Source: Gemmatimonadaceae bacterium (GTDB lineage Bacteria > Gemmatimonadota > Gemmatimonadetes > Gemmatimonadales > Gemmatimonadaceae). Taken from it: DNA of 64,000 nt. The notes under the pieces were generated by a model. It saw only the letters and a list, made by a program, of their open reading frames with translations. It was not told where the DNA came from and did not search any database. The position numbers and the translations under genes are program-made. Numbering within the stretch: the first letter of the stretch is position 1; each line of letters opens with the position of its first letter. This document shows, piece by piece, positions 25,611 through 33,292 of the stretch. The stretch spans positions 2,015,192-2,079,191 of the forward strand of contig JAHBVT010000001.1 of NCBI GenBank assembly GCA_019637355.1, given 5' to 3'.

Positions 25611-27713
25611 ATGCCTCCGAAGACGAAGACGCCCACCGGGCCTGCCCTCGACTGGCGCAAGATCGCCTACCACGTCCTCTGTTCGCGCGCCCTCGATGAC
25701 GCCGAGGAGCAGACGAACCGCAATCGCGCGACCGTCCCGAAGGACCACGTCGTCCTCTACCAGTTCTCGGCCCGCGGCCACGATCTCGCGCAGGTCATCC
25801 TCGGCCAACTGCTCACCGGCAAGCGCGACGCGGCCGGCGCGTACTATCGCAGCCGCCCCTTGCTTCTCTCCCTTGGCCTGTCGCTAGAGGACGCGTTTGG
25901 CTCGCCGCTTGGACGCGCCGGTGGGTTCTCCGACGGCCGTGACATCGGCGTCGTCTGCAACTTCCCGCGCGAGGAAGGCTGCATCGTCCTGCCGATGGCC
26001 GGCGATGTCGGCTCGCAGTACACACCTGCGGCGGGCTGGGCACAGGGCATCACGTACCACCGCGACATCCTCAAGGACTATCGCTTCAACGGGTCGATCG
26101 GCGTGGCCCTGGGCGGCGACGCCTCCGTGGCGACGAGCGGCTTCTGGGCTGCGCTCACGATGGCGACGACGCTGAAGCTCCCGATGCTGTTCTACATCGA
26201 GGACAACAACCTCGGCATTTCCGTGAGCGGCGATTTCCAGACCCCGGGCGCGAACATCGCCGAGAACCTCGGGTCGTTCAAGAACCTGCTCATCCGCAAT
26301 GGCGACGGCACCGACCCCGCCGAGACGGCGCGGCTGCTGCACGAGGTCGTGCACCACGTCCGCAGCGGCGAGGGGCCGGCGCTCATCCGCCTGACGGTGC
26401 CGCGCCTCTCGTCGCACTCCGGCCCCGACAATCAGAAGGGCTACCGGACGGACGCCGAAATCGCCGCCGACCAGAAGCGCGACCCGTTGCCCAAGCTCCG
26501 CAGCTTTCTCGTGCCGCAGGTGATGAGCGCCGCGGAGTGGAGCCAGCTCGAGACGGAAGTCGCGCGCGACGTCGAACGCGCCCTCAGCGCCGCGCGCGCG
26601 CGAGCGAAGCCAAACCCCGCTACCATCGCCGAGCACCGCTACGCCGACGACCGCGACGATGCGCACGAGGCCTTCGGCGGCCTCCGCCGTACCGAACGCC
26701 GCAAGCTCGGCGGCAGCGACGTTGCCCAGGACGAAGGCGAGTTGCTGCGCTTCGCCGAGGCCCTGCGCCGCACGCTGCGCCACGAACTCGCCGCGAACAA
26801 GAAGGTCGTGGTCTTCGGCGAGGACGTAGGCAAGAAGGGCGGCGTGCATCTCGTGACCGAGGGACTGCAGAAGCAGTTCGGCAAGGACCGCGTGTTCGAT
26901 ACCTCACTCAGCGAGGAAGGCATCATCGGTCGCGCCGCGGGCTTGGCGATCAGCGGCCTGATGCCCGTCGCCGAGATCCAGTTCCGCAAGTACGCCGACC
27001 CCGCGACCGAGCAGCTCAACAATGCCGGCACGCTGCGTTGGCGCACCGCCAACCGCTTCGCGTCGCCGATGGTCGTGCGGATGCCTGGCGGCTTCGGCAA
27101 GGATGTCGGCGACCCCTGGCACTCGCTGTCGGATGAAGTGCGCTTCGCGCACGCCTACGGCTGGCAGGTCGCGATGCCATCCAACGCCGCCGACGCTGTG
27201 GGTCTGCTGCGCGCCGCAATGCGCAGCCCCAACCCAACGATCTTCTTCGAACACCGCGCCCTCCTGATGACCGGCGACGGCGCCGCCCGCTACCCCGGCG
27301 ACGACTACGTGCTGCCGTTCGGCAAGGCCCGCGTCGTGCAGGAGGGCAAGGCGCTCACGCTGGTCAGTTGGGGCGCGATGGTCCATCGCATCGCCGATGC
27401 CATCGCGCCGATGGGCGAGGCCGTCGAGTTCCTCGACCTGCGCACCATCGCTCCCTGGGACCGCGACGCCGTGCTCGCCAGCGTGCGCAAGACCGGCCGC
27501 TGCTTGATCGTGCACGAAGACAACATCACCGCCGGCTTCGGCGCGGAGATTGCCGCGACGGTGACGCAGGAGGCGTTCTGGTACCTCGACGCCCCGGTCG
27601 AGCGCCTCGCCCCCCAAGACATCCCGATGCCCTACCACCCGGACCTGCTGGCGGCGGTGCTCCCGGGGGAAGCGGCGATCGTGTCGGCTGTGGAGCGGAT
27701 GCTACGCATCTAA
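25611..27713 (+). CDS. 2-oxoacid (branched-chain) dehydrogenase E1, fused alpha-beta subunits
   Basis: A 700-residue protein carrying both E1 subunits in one chain. The alpha part (about 1-370) has the thiamine diphosphate motif from GGDASVAT to EDNN (GDG-x-NN type) and the unusual NFPREEGCIVLPMAGDVG block. The beta part (about 385-700) has VVVFGEDVGKKGG, DTSLSEEGIIGRAAGLA, EIQFRKYADPATEQLNN and LRTIAPWDRDAVLASV. Such fusions decarboxylate branched-chain or related 2-oxoacids and pass the acyl group to a lipoyl E2. No E2 or E3 gene is in the window. It is divergent from paaG and shares its promoter element, so it may be co-regulated with phenylacetate use. Substrate is uncertain. Confidence 0.88.
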   Translation: MPPKTKTPTGPALDWRKIAYHVLCSRALDDAEEQTNRNRATVPKDHVVLYQFSARGHDLAQVILGQLLTGKRDAAGAYYRSRPLLLSLGLSLEDAFGSPLGRAGGFSDGRDIGVVCNFPREEGCIVLPMAGDVGSQYTPAAGWAQGITYHRDILKDYRFNGSIGVALGGDASVATSGFWAALTMATTLKLPMLFYIEDNNLGISVSGDFQTPGANIAENLGSFKNLLIRNGDGTDPAETARLLHEVVHHVRSGEGPALIRLTVPRLSSHSGPDNQKGYRTDAEIAADQKRDPLPKLRSFLVPQVMSAAEWSQLETEVARDVERALSAARARAKPNPATIAEHRYADDRDDAHEAFGGLRRTERRKLGGSDVAQDEGELLRFAEALRRTLRHELAANKKVVVFGEDVGKKGGVHLVTEGLQKQFGKDRVFDTSLSEEGIIGRAAGLAISGLMPVAEIQFRKYADPATEQLNNAGTLRWRTANRFASPMVVRMPGGFGKDVGDPWHSLSDEVRFAHAYGWQVAMPSNAADAVGLLRAAMRSPNPTIFFEHRALLMTGDGAARYPGDDYVLPFGKARVVQEGKALTLVSWGAMVHRIADAIAPMGEAVEFLDLRTIAPWDRDAVLASVRKTGRCLIVHEDNITAGFGAEIAATVTQEAFWYLDAPVERLAPQDIPMPYHPDLLAAVLPGEAAIVSAVERMLRI

Positions 27714-27755
27714 GACGGGAGACTTGAGACGGGAGACTTGAGACGGGAGACTGAA
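27714..27755 (+). repeat. three tandem 14-bp repeats GACGGGAGACTTGA
   Basis: Three head-to-tail copies begin at the base after the E1 stop codon: two exact copies and a third ending GAA instead of TGA. The DNA that follows contains several inverted TCTCCC units, which can pair with the GGGAGA of the repeats. The first copy's TGA makes an additional stop. Purpose unknown; possibly a slipped-strand or mobile remnant. Confidence 0.75.
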
Positions 27756-27952
27756 GATTGCTCACTGCAGAGACCATCTCCCCTCTCCCAACCATCTCCC
27801 ATCTCCCGTCTCCCAGCCGTCACCCCCCTCCCCATCTCCCCTCTCCCACCCCGAAGGGCCGCTTGCCCCACCCCAAGCATCCCGATAGCTTCTCCACTCT
27901 TCCCTCACCCGAGCCCTCGCCCGTGATTCACACCCCTTCCTTCGCCGCCGTC
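27756..27952 (+). other. non-coding pyrimidine-rich stretch between E1 and MATE leader
   Basis: Roughly 200 bases dominated by C and T on the plus strand, with recurring ATCTCCC and CTCTCCCA units and no plausible gene on either strand. The inverse relation to the GGGAGA repeats just upstream means the two blocks could fold back on each other. I see no promoter, RNA gene or conserved element here. Confidence 0.6.
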
Positions 27953-28098
27953 CGGGTTCGCCCGGTGACGACCTCCGTCGTCACGGCCGTGCGACACTGC
28001 GAAGCAGGGCACCTCGGGTAGCCGCGCCACTCCGGCCGCGCCTCGCGGACACCACGCCCCACCTGCTTCGCTGCGCAGATGGGGCGTTCTCATTTTCT
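27953..28098 (+). promoter_or_regulatory. structured leader with terminator/antiterminator geometry upstream of MATE gene
   Basis: In order: a CCGGG-TTCG-CCCGG hairpin (27953-27966), a GTGACGAC-CTCC-GTCGTCAC hairpin (27966-27985), a segment GCGAAGCAGG (28000-28009), and a terminator hairpin ACGCCCCACCTGC...GCAGATGGGGCGT (28055-28088) followed by TCTCATTTTCT. The segment at 28000-28009 is an exact complement of CCTGCTTCGC (28063-28072), which contains the 5' arm end and loop of the terminator. Pairing there would break the terminator, as in an attenuator or riboswitch. No known riboswitch class was recognised. Positions may be off by one. Confidence 0.5.
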
Positions 28099-28117
28099 GA
28101 CTCCGTGAGCTTCCTGT

Positions 28118-29521
28118 ATGCATTCCGCAACTGATTCCCCCTCGCTCTGGCGCGACATCCGCGATGCGATCCGTGGCGCCGAGCACGACTATACCGAAGG
28201 CGCCATCGGGCGCGCGATCTTCCTCCTCGCCGTCCCGATGGTCATCGAGATGTCGATGGAGAGCATCTTCGCCGTCGTCGACGTGTTCTTCGTCGGACGG
28301 CTCGGACCGGCGGCGGTCGCGACCGTCGGACTCACCGAGTCCCTGATGGTCATCCTCTACACCGTGGCGATGGGCCTGAGCATCGGCGCCACCGCGACGG
28401 TGGCGCGACGCGTCGGCGAGAAGGACGCCGACGGCGCCGCGCGCGCCACCGTGCAGGCGTTGCTGCTCGGCCTCGCGCTCTCCTCCGTGCTCGGCATCCT
28501 CGGCGCCGTCTTCGCGCCCGAACTCCTGGCGCTGATGGGCGCCGACGCCGACGTGCTCGCGGTGGGCACGGGCTACGCGCGCGTCTCGCTCGGCTGCAAC
28601 GGGGCGGTGTTCCTGCTCTTCCTCGTGAACGCCGCGTTCCGTGGCGCCGGCGATCCGGCCATCGCGATGCGCGTGCTGGTGCTCGGCAACGCCATCAACA
28701 TCGCCCTCGACCCGCTGCTCATCTTCGGCGTCGGCTTCTTCCCCGAGCTCGGGCTCGTCGGGGCCGCCTGGGCGACGGTCATCGGCCGCCTCATCGGCTT
28801 TCTCTGGGCGCTGTGGCACCTGAGCGTCGGCGACGGCAACCTCCACGTGCATCGCCGGCACGTCGTGGTCGAGCCGTCCACGATGTACAACATTGCCACG
28901 CTCTCGGGCTGGGGCACCTTCCAAGTGGCGCTGAGCTCGATGAGCTGGATCGCGCTCGTGCGCATCACCGCGATGTTCGGGGCGACGGCGATGGCAGGCT
29001 ACACCATCGCCATCCGCATCCTGCTCTTTGCGCTGATGCCGGCCTACGGCGTCGGCGCCGCCGCGGCGACGATGGTCGGACAGGCCCTCGGCGCCGACAA
29101 GCCGGACCGCGCCGAGCGCTCGGTGTGGACGGCGGCCCGGATCAACGTGGTCGTGCTCACGCTGACTGGCATCGCCTTCCTGATCTTCGCGCCCGGCATT
29201 GTCTCGCTCTTCACCGAAGCCGAGGACGTGCGGGCCGTGGGAACCTACGGCCTCCGCGCGATGTCGCTCGGCTTCCCGCTCTACGCGCTGGGAATGATCC
29301 TCGAGCAGTCATTCAACGGCGCCGGCGATACGAAGACGCCGAGCTGGATCAACTTCTTCGTGTTCTGGGTGCTACAGCTGCCGCTGGCGTGGTGGATGGC
29401 GCAGCGCACCGGCCTCGAGTGGCGTGGTGTGTTCATCGCCGTGCCGGTAGCATACTCGGCGCTTGCCGTGGTCAGCGCCCTGCTGTTCCGGCAGGGACGT
29501 TGGAAGACGAAGGTGGTGTAA
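28118..29521 (+). CDS. MATE family efflux transporter
   Basis: A 467-residue membrane protein with 12 predicted helices in two MatE halves. The first half starts at IGRAIFLLAVPMVIEMSMESIFAVVDVFFVGRLG, with GLSIGATATVARRVGEKD; the second has AMAGYTIAIRILLFALMPAYGVGAAAATMVGQALGA. MATE pumps export organic cations, drugs or metabolites using Na+ or H+. Its place between the two paa blocks could mean export of toxic pathway intermediates, but that is inference. A structured leader precedes the gene. The stop lies 20 bases from the convergent paaD stop. Confidence 0.9.
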   Translation: MHSATDSPSLWRDIRDAIRGAEHDYTEGAIGRAIFLLAVPMVIEMSMESIFAVVDVFFVGRLGPAAVATVGLTESLMVILYTVAMGLSIGATATVARRVGEKDADGAARATVQALLLGLALSSVLGILGAVFAPELLALMGADADVLAVGTGYARVSLGCNGAVFLLFLVNAAFRGAGDPAIAMRVLVLGNAINIALDPLLIFGVGFFPELGLVGAAWATVIGRLIGFLWALWHLSVGDGNLHVHRRHVVVEPSTMYNIATLSGWGTFQVALSSMSWIALVRITAMFGATAMAGYTIAIRILLFALMPAYGVGAAAATMVGQALGADKPDRAERSVWTAARINVVVLTLTGIAFLIFAPGIVSLFTEAEDVRAVGTYGLRAMSLGFPLYALGMILEQSFNGAGDTKTPSWINFFVFWVLQLPLAWWMAQRTGLEWRGVFIAVPVAYSALAVVSALLFRQGRWKTKVV

Positions 29522-29541
29522 GGCGGGCCGGGCGCTCGCGA

Positions 29542-30039
29542 CTATAGCGCCTTGAACTCGTCGAAAGGCTGCCGACAGTCGTTGCAGACGTGGATCGCCT
29601 TACAGGCGGTAGAGCCGAACTCACTCTTGCGGGTCGTGTTGGATGACCCGCACCACGGACAGGGTACCGGGGGCGTGGCGCGCACCAGCGTGACCAGGCC
29701 CCCGTCGCCTGCCGGTCCCGGCGGCGCGATGCCGTACCGGCGCAGCTTCTCACGCGCCTCGGCGCCGATCCAATCCGTCGTCCACGCCGGGGACAGCACG
29801 GTCGTGACGTGCACGGACGGCGCGCCGGCCGCCTCGAGCGCCGCGCGGATGTCCTTCTCGATCTCGAACATCGCCGGGCAGCCGCTGTAGGTCGGGGTGA
29901 TCGTCACCTCGACGCTGCCGTCCTCGCGCTGCGCCGCGTCGCGCACGATGCCGAGTTCCACGACCGAGATCACCGGCACCTCTGGATCGGGCACCGTCCC
30001 GAGGATGTCGTAGAGCTGGTCGCGGCTGAAGGTCACCAC
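29542..30039 (-). CDS. paaD: PaaD: phenylacetyl-CoA epoxidase maturation protein
   Basis: A 165-residue protein. An N-terminal DUF59/MIP18 domain (about 5-95) contains VPDPEVPVISVVELGIVRD and TYSGCPAMFEIE, including the conserved Cys. The C-terminal zinc ribbon has CPWCGSSNT and HVCNDCRQPFDEF, the four-Cys arrangement seen in PaaD. It is thought to help assemble the metal centres of the PaaABCE epoxidase. The GTG start overlaps the end of paaC by seven bases. It is the last gene of the paaA-B-C-D set. Confidence 0.92.
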   Translation of the reverse strand: MVTFSRDQLYDILGTVPDPEVPVISVVELGIVRDAAQREDGSVEVTITPTYSGCPAMFEIEKDIRAALEAAGAPSVHVTTVLSPAWTTDWIGAEAREKLRRYGIAPPGPAGDGGLVTLVRATPPVPCPWCGSSNTTRKSEFGSTACKAIHVCNDCRQPFDEFKAL

Positions 30040-30875
30040 GTGGCGCCGGGGTGCGCGCGCGCGACGCTCTGCATCATCGCCAACAGGTGCCCGATGTGCT
30101 CGGTATGCCGGCCGCGGCGCCCGCCCAACTGCATCGGCGCGTCGGCGGGCTTCGTCAGCGTCGCACGCGTGAGCACGTCGTCCACCATCGTGTCCCAGCG
30201 CGACTTGATGCCGGCGACGTCCACGCGCACACCCTCCGCCGCTACAGCCTCGTCCACCGCATCAGGGGTGAAGAGCTCACCCGTGTACTTCCAGAGCCGG
30301 TCCAGCGACGCCTGGATGCGCCGGTGGCTCTCTTCCGTACCGTCACCGAGGCGCAGCACCCATTCACTCGAGTGGCGCAGGTGATACTTGGACTCCTTGA
30401 GTGCCTTGGCGGCGATGGCCGCAAGCCCGGTGTGCCCGCAGCGGCTGAGTTCGTCGAGCAGCAACACGCTGTATGCGTCGAACAGGAACTGCCGCAGCAT
30501 CGTGTCGCCGAAATCGCCGCGTGGCAGCTCGACGAGCAGGCAATTGCGAAACTGCGTGCCGTCGCGGAAGTAGGCGAGGGCGTCCTCGCTGCGGCCCTTC
30601 CCCTCGACCTCGCCAGCCAGCTTGAGCAACTGCGCCGCCTGCCCGATGAGATCCAGCGCGATGTTGGCCGTCGCGATGTCTTCCTCGAGGATGGGGCCGT
30701 GCCCCGTCCACTCGGACATTCGGTGCCCGAGGATTAGGCGGTCGTCGCCGAGCCGGAGCAGGTACTCGACCATCGGCGCCGCGAACGCCGGACCGCGCGC
30801 GCCGGCCACCTTGACCGTCCCGGCTGTCGCCTCTCCGGCGGCAATGCCACCCGCGTCTCCCTCGTGATTGGCCAT
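30033..30875 (-). CDS. paaC: PaaC: structural subunit of phenylacetyl-CoA 1,2-epoxidase
   Basis: A 280-residue ferritin-like helical protein. The first ~30 residues are a low-complexity Ala/Gly-rich extension. The core starts at EYLLRLGDDRLILGHRMSEWTGHGPILEEDIA and continues with NIALDLIGQA, FRNCLLVELPRGDFGDTMLRQFLFDAY, ESKYHLRHSSEWVLRLGDGTEESHRR and MQLGGRRGRHTEHIGHLLAMMQ, all PaaC hallmarks. PaaC is catalytically inactive and scaffolds PaaA. The start codon shares one base with the paaB stop (TGATG). Confidence 0.93.
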   Translation of the reverse strand: MANHEGDAGGIAAGEATAGTVKVAGARGPAFAAPMVEYLLRLGDDRLILGHRMSEWTGHGPILEEDIATANIALDLIGQAAQLLKLAGEVEGKGRSEDALAYFRDGTQFRNCLLVELPRGDFGDTMLRQFLFDAYSVLLLDELSRCGHTGLAAIAAKALKESKYHLRHSSEWVLRLGDGTEESHRRIQASLDRLWKYTGELFTPDAVDEAVAAEGVRVDVAGIKSRWDTMVDDVLTRATLTKPADAPMQLGGRRGRHTEHIGHLLAMMQSVARAHPGATW

Positions 30876-31165
30876 CAAAAGACGCGCACGCCTTGCGGCA
30901 CCTTGTAGAACTGCGGGTGCCGGTAGGCCTTCTCGTTGCCGGGCTCGAAGAAGGGCCCCGCGTCCGACGGCGCCGACGCCACGATCGCCGCCGACGGCAC
31001 CACCCACAGGTTCACCGCCTCGCCGCGGCGCGTGTACACGTCGCGGGCATTCTGCAGCGCGTGCTCCGCGTCTGTCGCGTGCAGGGAGCCGGCGTGCTCG
31101 AATGGCTCCCCCTGGTTCCCTTGGGTGAACACTTCCCACAATGGCCAGGATTGTTCGTTGCTCAT
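30875..31165 (-). CDS. paaB: PaaB: phenylacetyl-CoA epoxidase subunit
   Basis: A 96-residue protein with the whole PaaB pattern: WPLWEVFTQGNQGEPFEHAGSLHA, AEHALQNARDVYTRRGE, VNLWVVPSAAI. PaaB bridges PaaAC heterodimers in the epoxidase. It is separated from paaA by 219 bases that hold a MITE-like element, which is unusual because paaAB are normally tightly packed. A 13-base palindrome, GATCGG-T-CCGATC (31167-31179), abuts the start codon and could be a regulatory site or part of a new promoter. Confidence 0.93.
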   Translation of the reverse strand: MSNEQSWPLWEVFTQGNQGEPFEHAGSLHATDAEHALQNARDVYTRRGEAVNLWVVPSAAIVASAPSDAGPFFEPGNEKAYRHPQFYKVPQGVRVF

Positions 31166-31201
31166 AGATCGGTCCGATCAGAAAGTGTATGACAACGGCC
31201 T

Positions 31202-31367
31202 TTCACCACAGAGGACACAGAGCACTGCAAGGACAGAATCCTCTGTTTGGGGCAACGCTCGAACGGTTCGGCTCGCGCCAACTAGATGGGCAGTAGAAGT
31301 TGCAGCAGAGGTTGCAGTTGTCATTGCAGCTGCCGTTCTCTGTGCCCTCTGTGTCCTCTGTGGTGAA
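31202..31367. mobile_element. MITE-like element with 21-bp terminal inverted repeats between paaA and paaB
   Basis: TTCACCACAGAGGACACAGAG-type arms at 31202-31222 and 31347-31367 are exact reverse complements (21 bases). Between them lies a ~124-base core with no gene but with further CTCTGTG/CACAGAG fragments. The element is less GC-rich than its surroundings and interrupts the spacing of an operon that is compact elsewhere. Sequences built on CACAGAGGACACAGAG are, to my knowledge, scattered in many environmental bacterial genomes. No target-site duplication was obvious. Confidence 0.6.
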
Positions 31368-31384
31368 CGTCGTTGCTGTTGCCC

Positions 31385-32347
31385 CTACGCCGCCGAAGAC
31401 CTGGCCGCCCGCTTCGCCGCGTGCGCCAGCGCCGCCTCCCGTACCCAGCGTCCTTCCTCGTGTGCCTGGTTCCGCGCCGCCAGCCGCTCGGCGTTGCACG
31501 GCCCGTTGCCCTTCACCACATTCCAGAACTCCGCCCAGTCGATCTCCCCGAACTCCCAGTTCTTGGTCTCGGCGTCGTAGCGGAGATCCGGATCCGGCAG
31601 CGTCACCCCGATCGCCTGCGCCTGCGGCACCGTCAGGTTCACGAAGCGCTGCCGCAGCTCGTCGTTGGTCTTCCGCTTCACGCGCCACTTGAGCAGCTCG
31701 GCCGAGTTCGGGCTGTCCTTGTCACTCGGCCCGAACATCATCAGCGACGGCCACCAGAAGCGGTTGACGGCATCCTGCAGCATCTCGCGCTGCGCCGGCG
31801 TGCCCTTGGCCAGCGTCGCGCAGATTTCATAGCCCTGGCGCTTGTGGAAGTTCTCTTCCTTGCAGATGCGCACCATCGCCCGCGCATACGGGCCGTAGGA
31901 GGCCTTGGCCAGCACCGTCTGGTTGACGATCGCGGCCCCGTCCACGAACCAGCCGATGACGCCCATATCAGCCCAGCTCAGCGTCGGGTAGTTGAAGATG
32001 CTCGAATACTTCGCCGTGCCGTCCAGCAGTTGGTTGTAGAGGTCGTGGCGGTCGACGCCGAGCGTCTCGGTGCCGCAGTAGATGTACAGCCCGTGCCCAG
32101 CCTCGTCCTGCACCTTGGCGATCAGCGACATCTTCCGCCGCAGCGAGGGCGCGCGCGTGATCCAGTTGCCCTCCGGCAGCATCCCCACGATCTCCGAGTG
32201 CGCGTGCTGCGCCATCATCCGCGTCAGTTGCTTGCGGTAGCGCTCGGGCATCCAGTCCTTGGGCTCGATGCTCTCGCCGCCGGCGATGCGCGCCTCGAAG
32301 GCGGCAAGGAGGGCCGGATCCTCCTGCGGGGCAGTCGTCTGGGCCAT
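31385..32347 (-). CDS. paaA: PaaA: catalytic subunit of phenylacetyl-CoA 1,2-epoxidase
   Basis: A 320-residue di-iron oxygenase subunit. The iron ligands are recognisable in [28 protein letters not shown] (EAGH) and [14 protein letters not shown] (ExxFH). MKxx-like [11 protein letters not shown] and [16 protein letters not shown]-type segments also match the family. It inserts one oxygen atom into the ring of phenylacetyl-CoA. The reductase PaaE is not encoded nearby. The ATG lies six bases after TAAATT, suggesting leaderless transcription, and the gene is divergent from a crotonase gene. Confidence 0.95.
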   Translation of the reverse strand: MAQTTAPQEDPALLAAFEARIAGGESIEPKDWMPERYRKQLTRMMAQHAHSEIVGMLPEGNWITRAPSLRRKMSLIAKVQDEAGHGLYIYCGTETLGVDRHDLYNQLLDGTAKYSSIFNYPTLSWADMGVIGWFVDGAAIVNQTVLAKASYGPYARAMVRICKEENFHKRQGYEICATLAKGTPAQREMLQDAVNRFWWPSLMMFGPSDKDSPNSAELLKWRVKRKTNDELRQRFVNLTVPQAQAIGVTLPDPDLRYDAETKNWEFGEIDWAEFWNVVKGNGPCNAERLAARNQAHEEGRWVREAALAHAAKRAARSSAA

Positions 32348-32353
32348 ACGCGG

Positions 32354-32363
32354 AATTTAGTAT
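32354..32363. promoter_or_regulatory. overlapping divergent -10 boxes for paaA and the crotonase gene
   Basis: AATTTAGTAT provides TAAATT on the minus strand, six bases before the paaA ATG, and TAGTAT (32358-32363) on the plus strand, ten bases before the ATG at 32374. The two boxes share bases, so the two genes compete for one short promoter. No Shine-Dalgarno precedes either start. Confidence 0.5.
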
Positions 32364-32373
32364 GTTTCCCGCT

Positions 32374-33159
32374 ATGACGCCCCCCGCCCCCACCCCAGAT
32401 GTCCGCGCCGAAGGCCGTGTCCAGGTGTCCGTCACCGACGGCATCGGCACGGTCGAGTTCTTCCACCCCAAGGGCAACTCCCTCCCGGGCATCCTGCTCC
32501 GTCAGCTCGCCGACGGCATCCGCACGCTCGGCGACGACCCAGCCGCGCGGGTGATCGTGCTGCGCTCCGGCGGCGAGGGCGCCTTCTGTGCCGGTGCCTC
32601 CTTCGACGAGTTCACCGCAGTCTCCACGCCGGCGGAGGGCAAGGAGTTCTTCCTCGGCTTCAGCCGCGTCATCCTCGCGATGATCCGCGCGCCGAAGTTC
32701 GTAATCACCCGCGTCCACGGCAGAGCCGCCGGTGGCGCGATCGGCGTCATCGCCGCCAGCGACTACTCCTTCGCCACCGAGAACGCGCAGGCTAAGCTCT
32801 CCGAACTGCAAGTGGGCATCGGGCCGTTCATCGTTGGCGTCGCCATCGAGCGGAAGCTGGGCCTCGCCCCGTTTATGAATCTCGCCGTGCACGCCGACTG
32901 GCACGACGCCGCCTGGTGCGAGCGCCACGGGCTGTACTCGCAGGTGGTGGATAATGCGCACGCGCTCGATGCCGTCGTGCACAGCCACGCCCAGCGCCTC
33001 GCGGCTGCAAACCCCGAGGCGATGGCCGAGATGAAGCGCGTGTTCTGGCGCGACACCGAGCACTGGGAGGCGCTGATGGACGATCGCGCCGCGATGAGCG
33101 GACGGATGGTCCTGAGCGACTTCACCAAGGCCGCGCTGGCAGCGTTTAAGGCACGCTAA
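32374..33159 (+). CDS. enoyl-CoA hydratase/isomerase family protein linked to paa genes
   Basis: A 261-residue crotonase. It has EGAFCAGASFDEF (oxyanion hole), RVHGRAAGGAIGV, ENAQAKLSELQVGIGPF, and a conserved end SGRMVLSDFTKAALAAFK. At the position of the first catalytic Glu of classical hydratases there is no acid, while the second Glu (SEL) is kept. Proteins of this subtype, as I recall, accompany paa genes in Bacteroidota. It could take the place of PaaF, the 2,3-dehydroadipyl-CoA hydratase, which is otherwise missing here, but chemistry is unproven. An ATG four codons upstream (32362) is also in frame, but it overlaps the -10 box. Confidence 0.85.
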   Translation: MTPPAPTPDVRAEGRVQVSVTDGIGTVEFFHPKGNSLPGILLRQLADGIRTLGDDPAARVIVLRSGGEGAFCAGASFDEFTAVSTPAEGKEFFLGFSRVILAMIRAPKFVITRVHGRAAGGAIGVIAASDYSFATENAQAKLSELQVGIGPFIVGVAIERKLGLAPFMNLAVHADWHDAAWCERHGLYSQVVDNAHALDAVVHSHAQRLAAANPEAMAEMKRVFWRDTEHWEALMDDRAAMSGRMVLSDFTKAALAAFKAR

Positions 33160-33292
33160 GTTGTTGCCTGCGAACGCGCTAGCGTCATCGCAAACGTGAA
33201 GTGTTCCGCAGCGAGTCCGGTTCTTCTTGCGCCGTCAGAGAAATCCCTACATCGTCAGAACCGCATTGCATTCCCTCGGCGATGGGGGCGTC

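Noticed and set aside
27953-28098. Known riboswitch (cobalamin, TPP, FMN, guanidine, preQ1) upstream of the MATE gene
   Set aside because: None of the conserved core strings of these classes could be found; only generic hairpins and an attenuator geometry are supported.
31286-31300. Further copy of the paaG/E1 promoter element in the paaA-paaB gap
   Set aside because: Only GGCAGTAGA (9 bases) matches, it is inside the MITE-like core and not at a suitable distance from a start; a chance match is likely.
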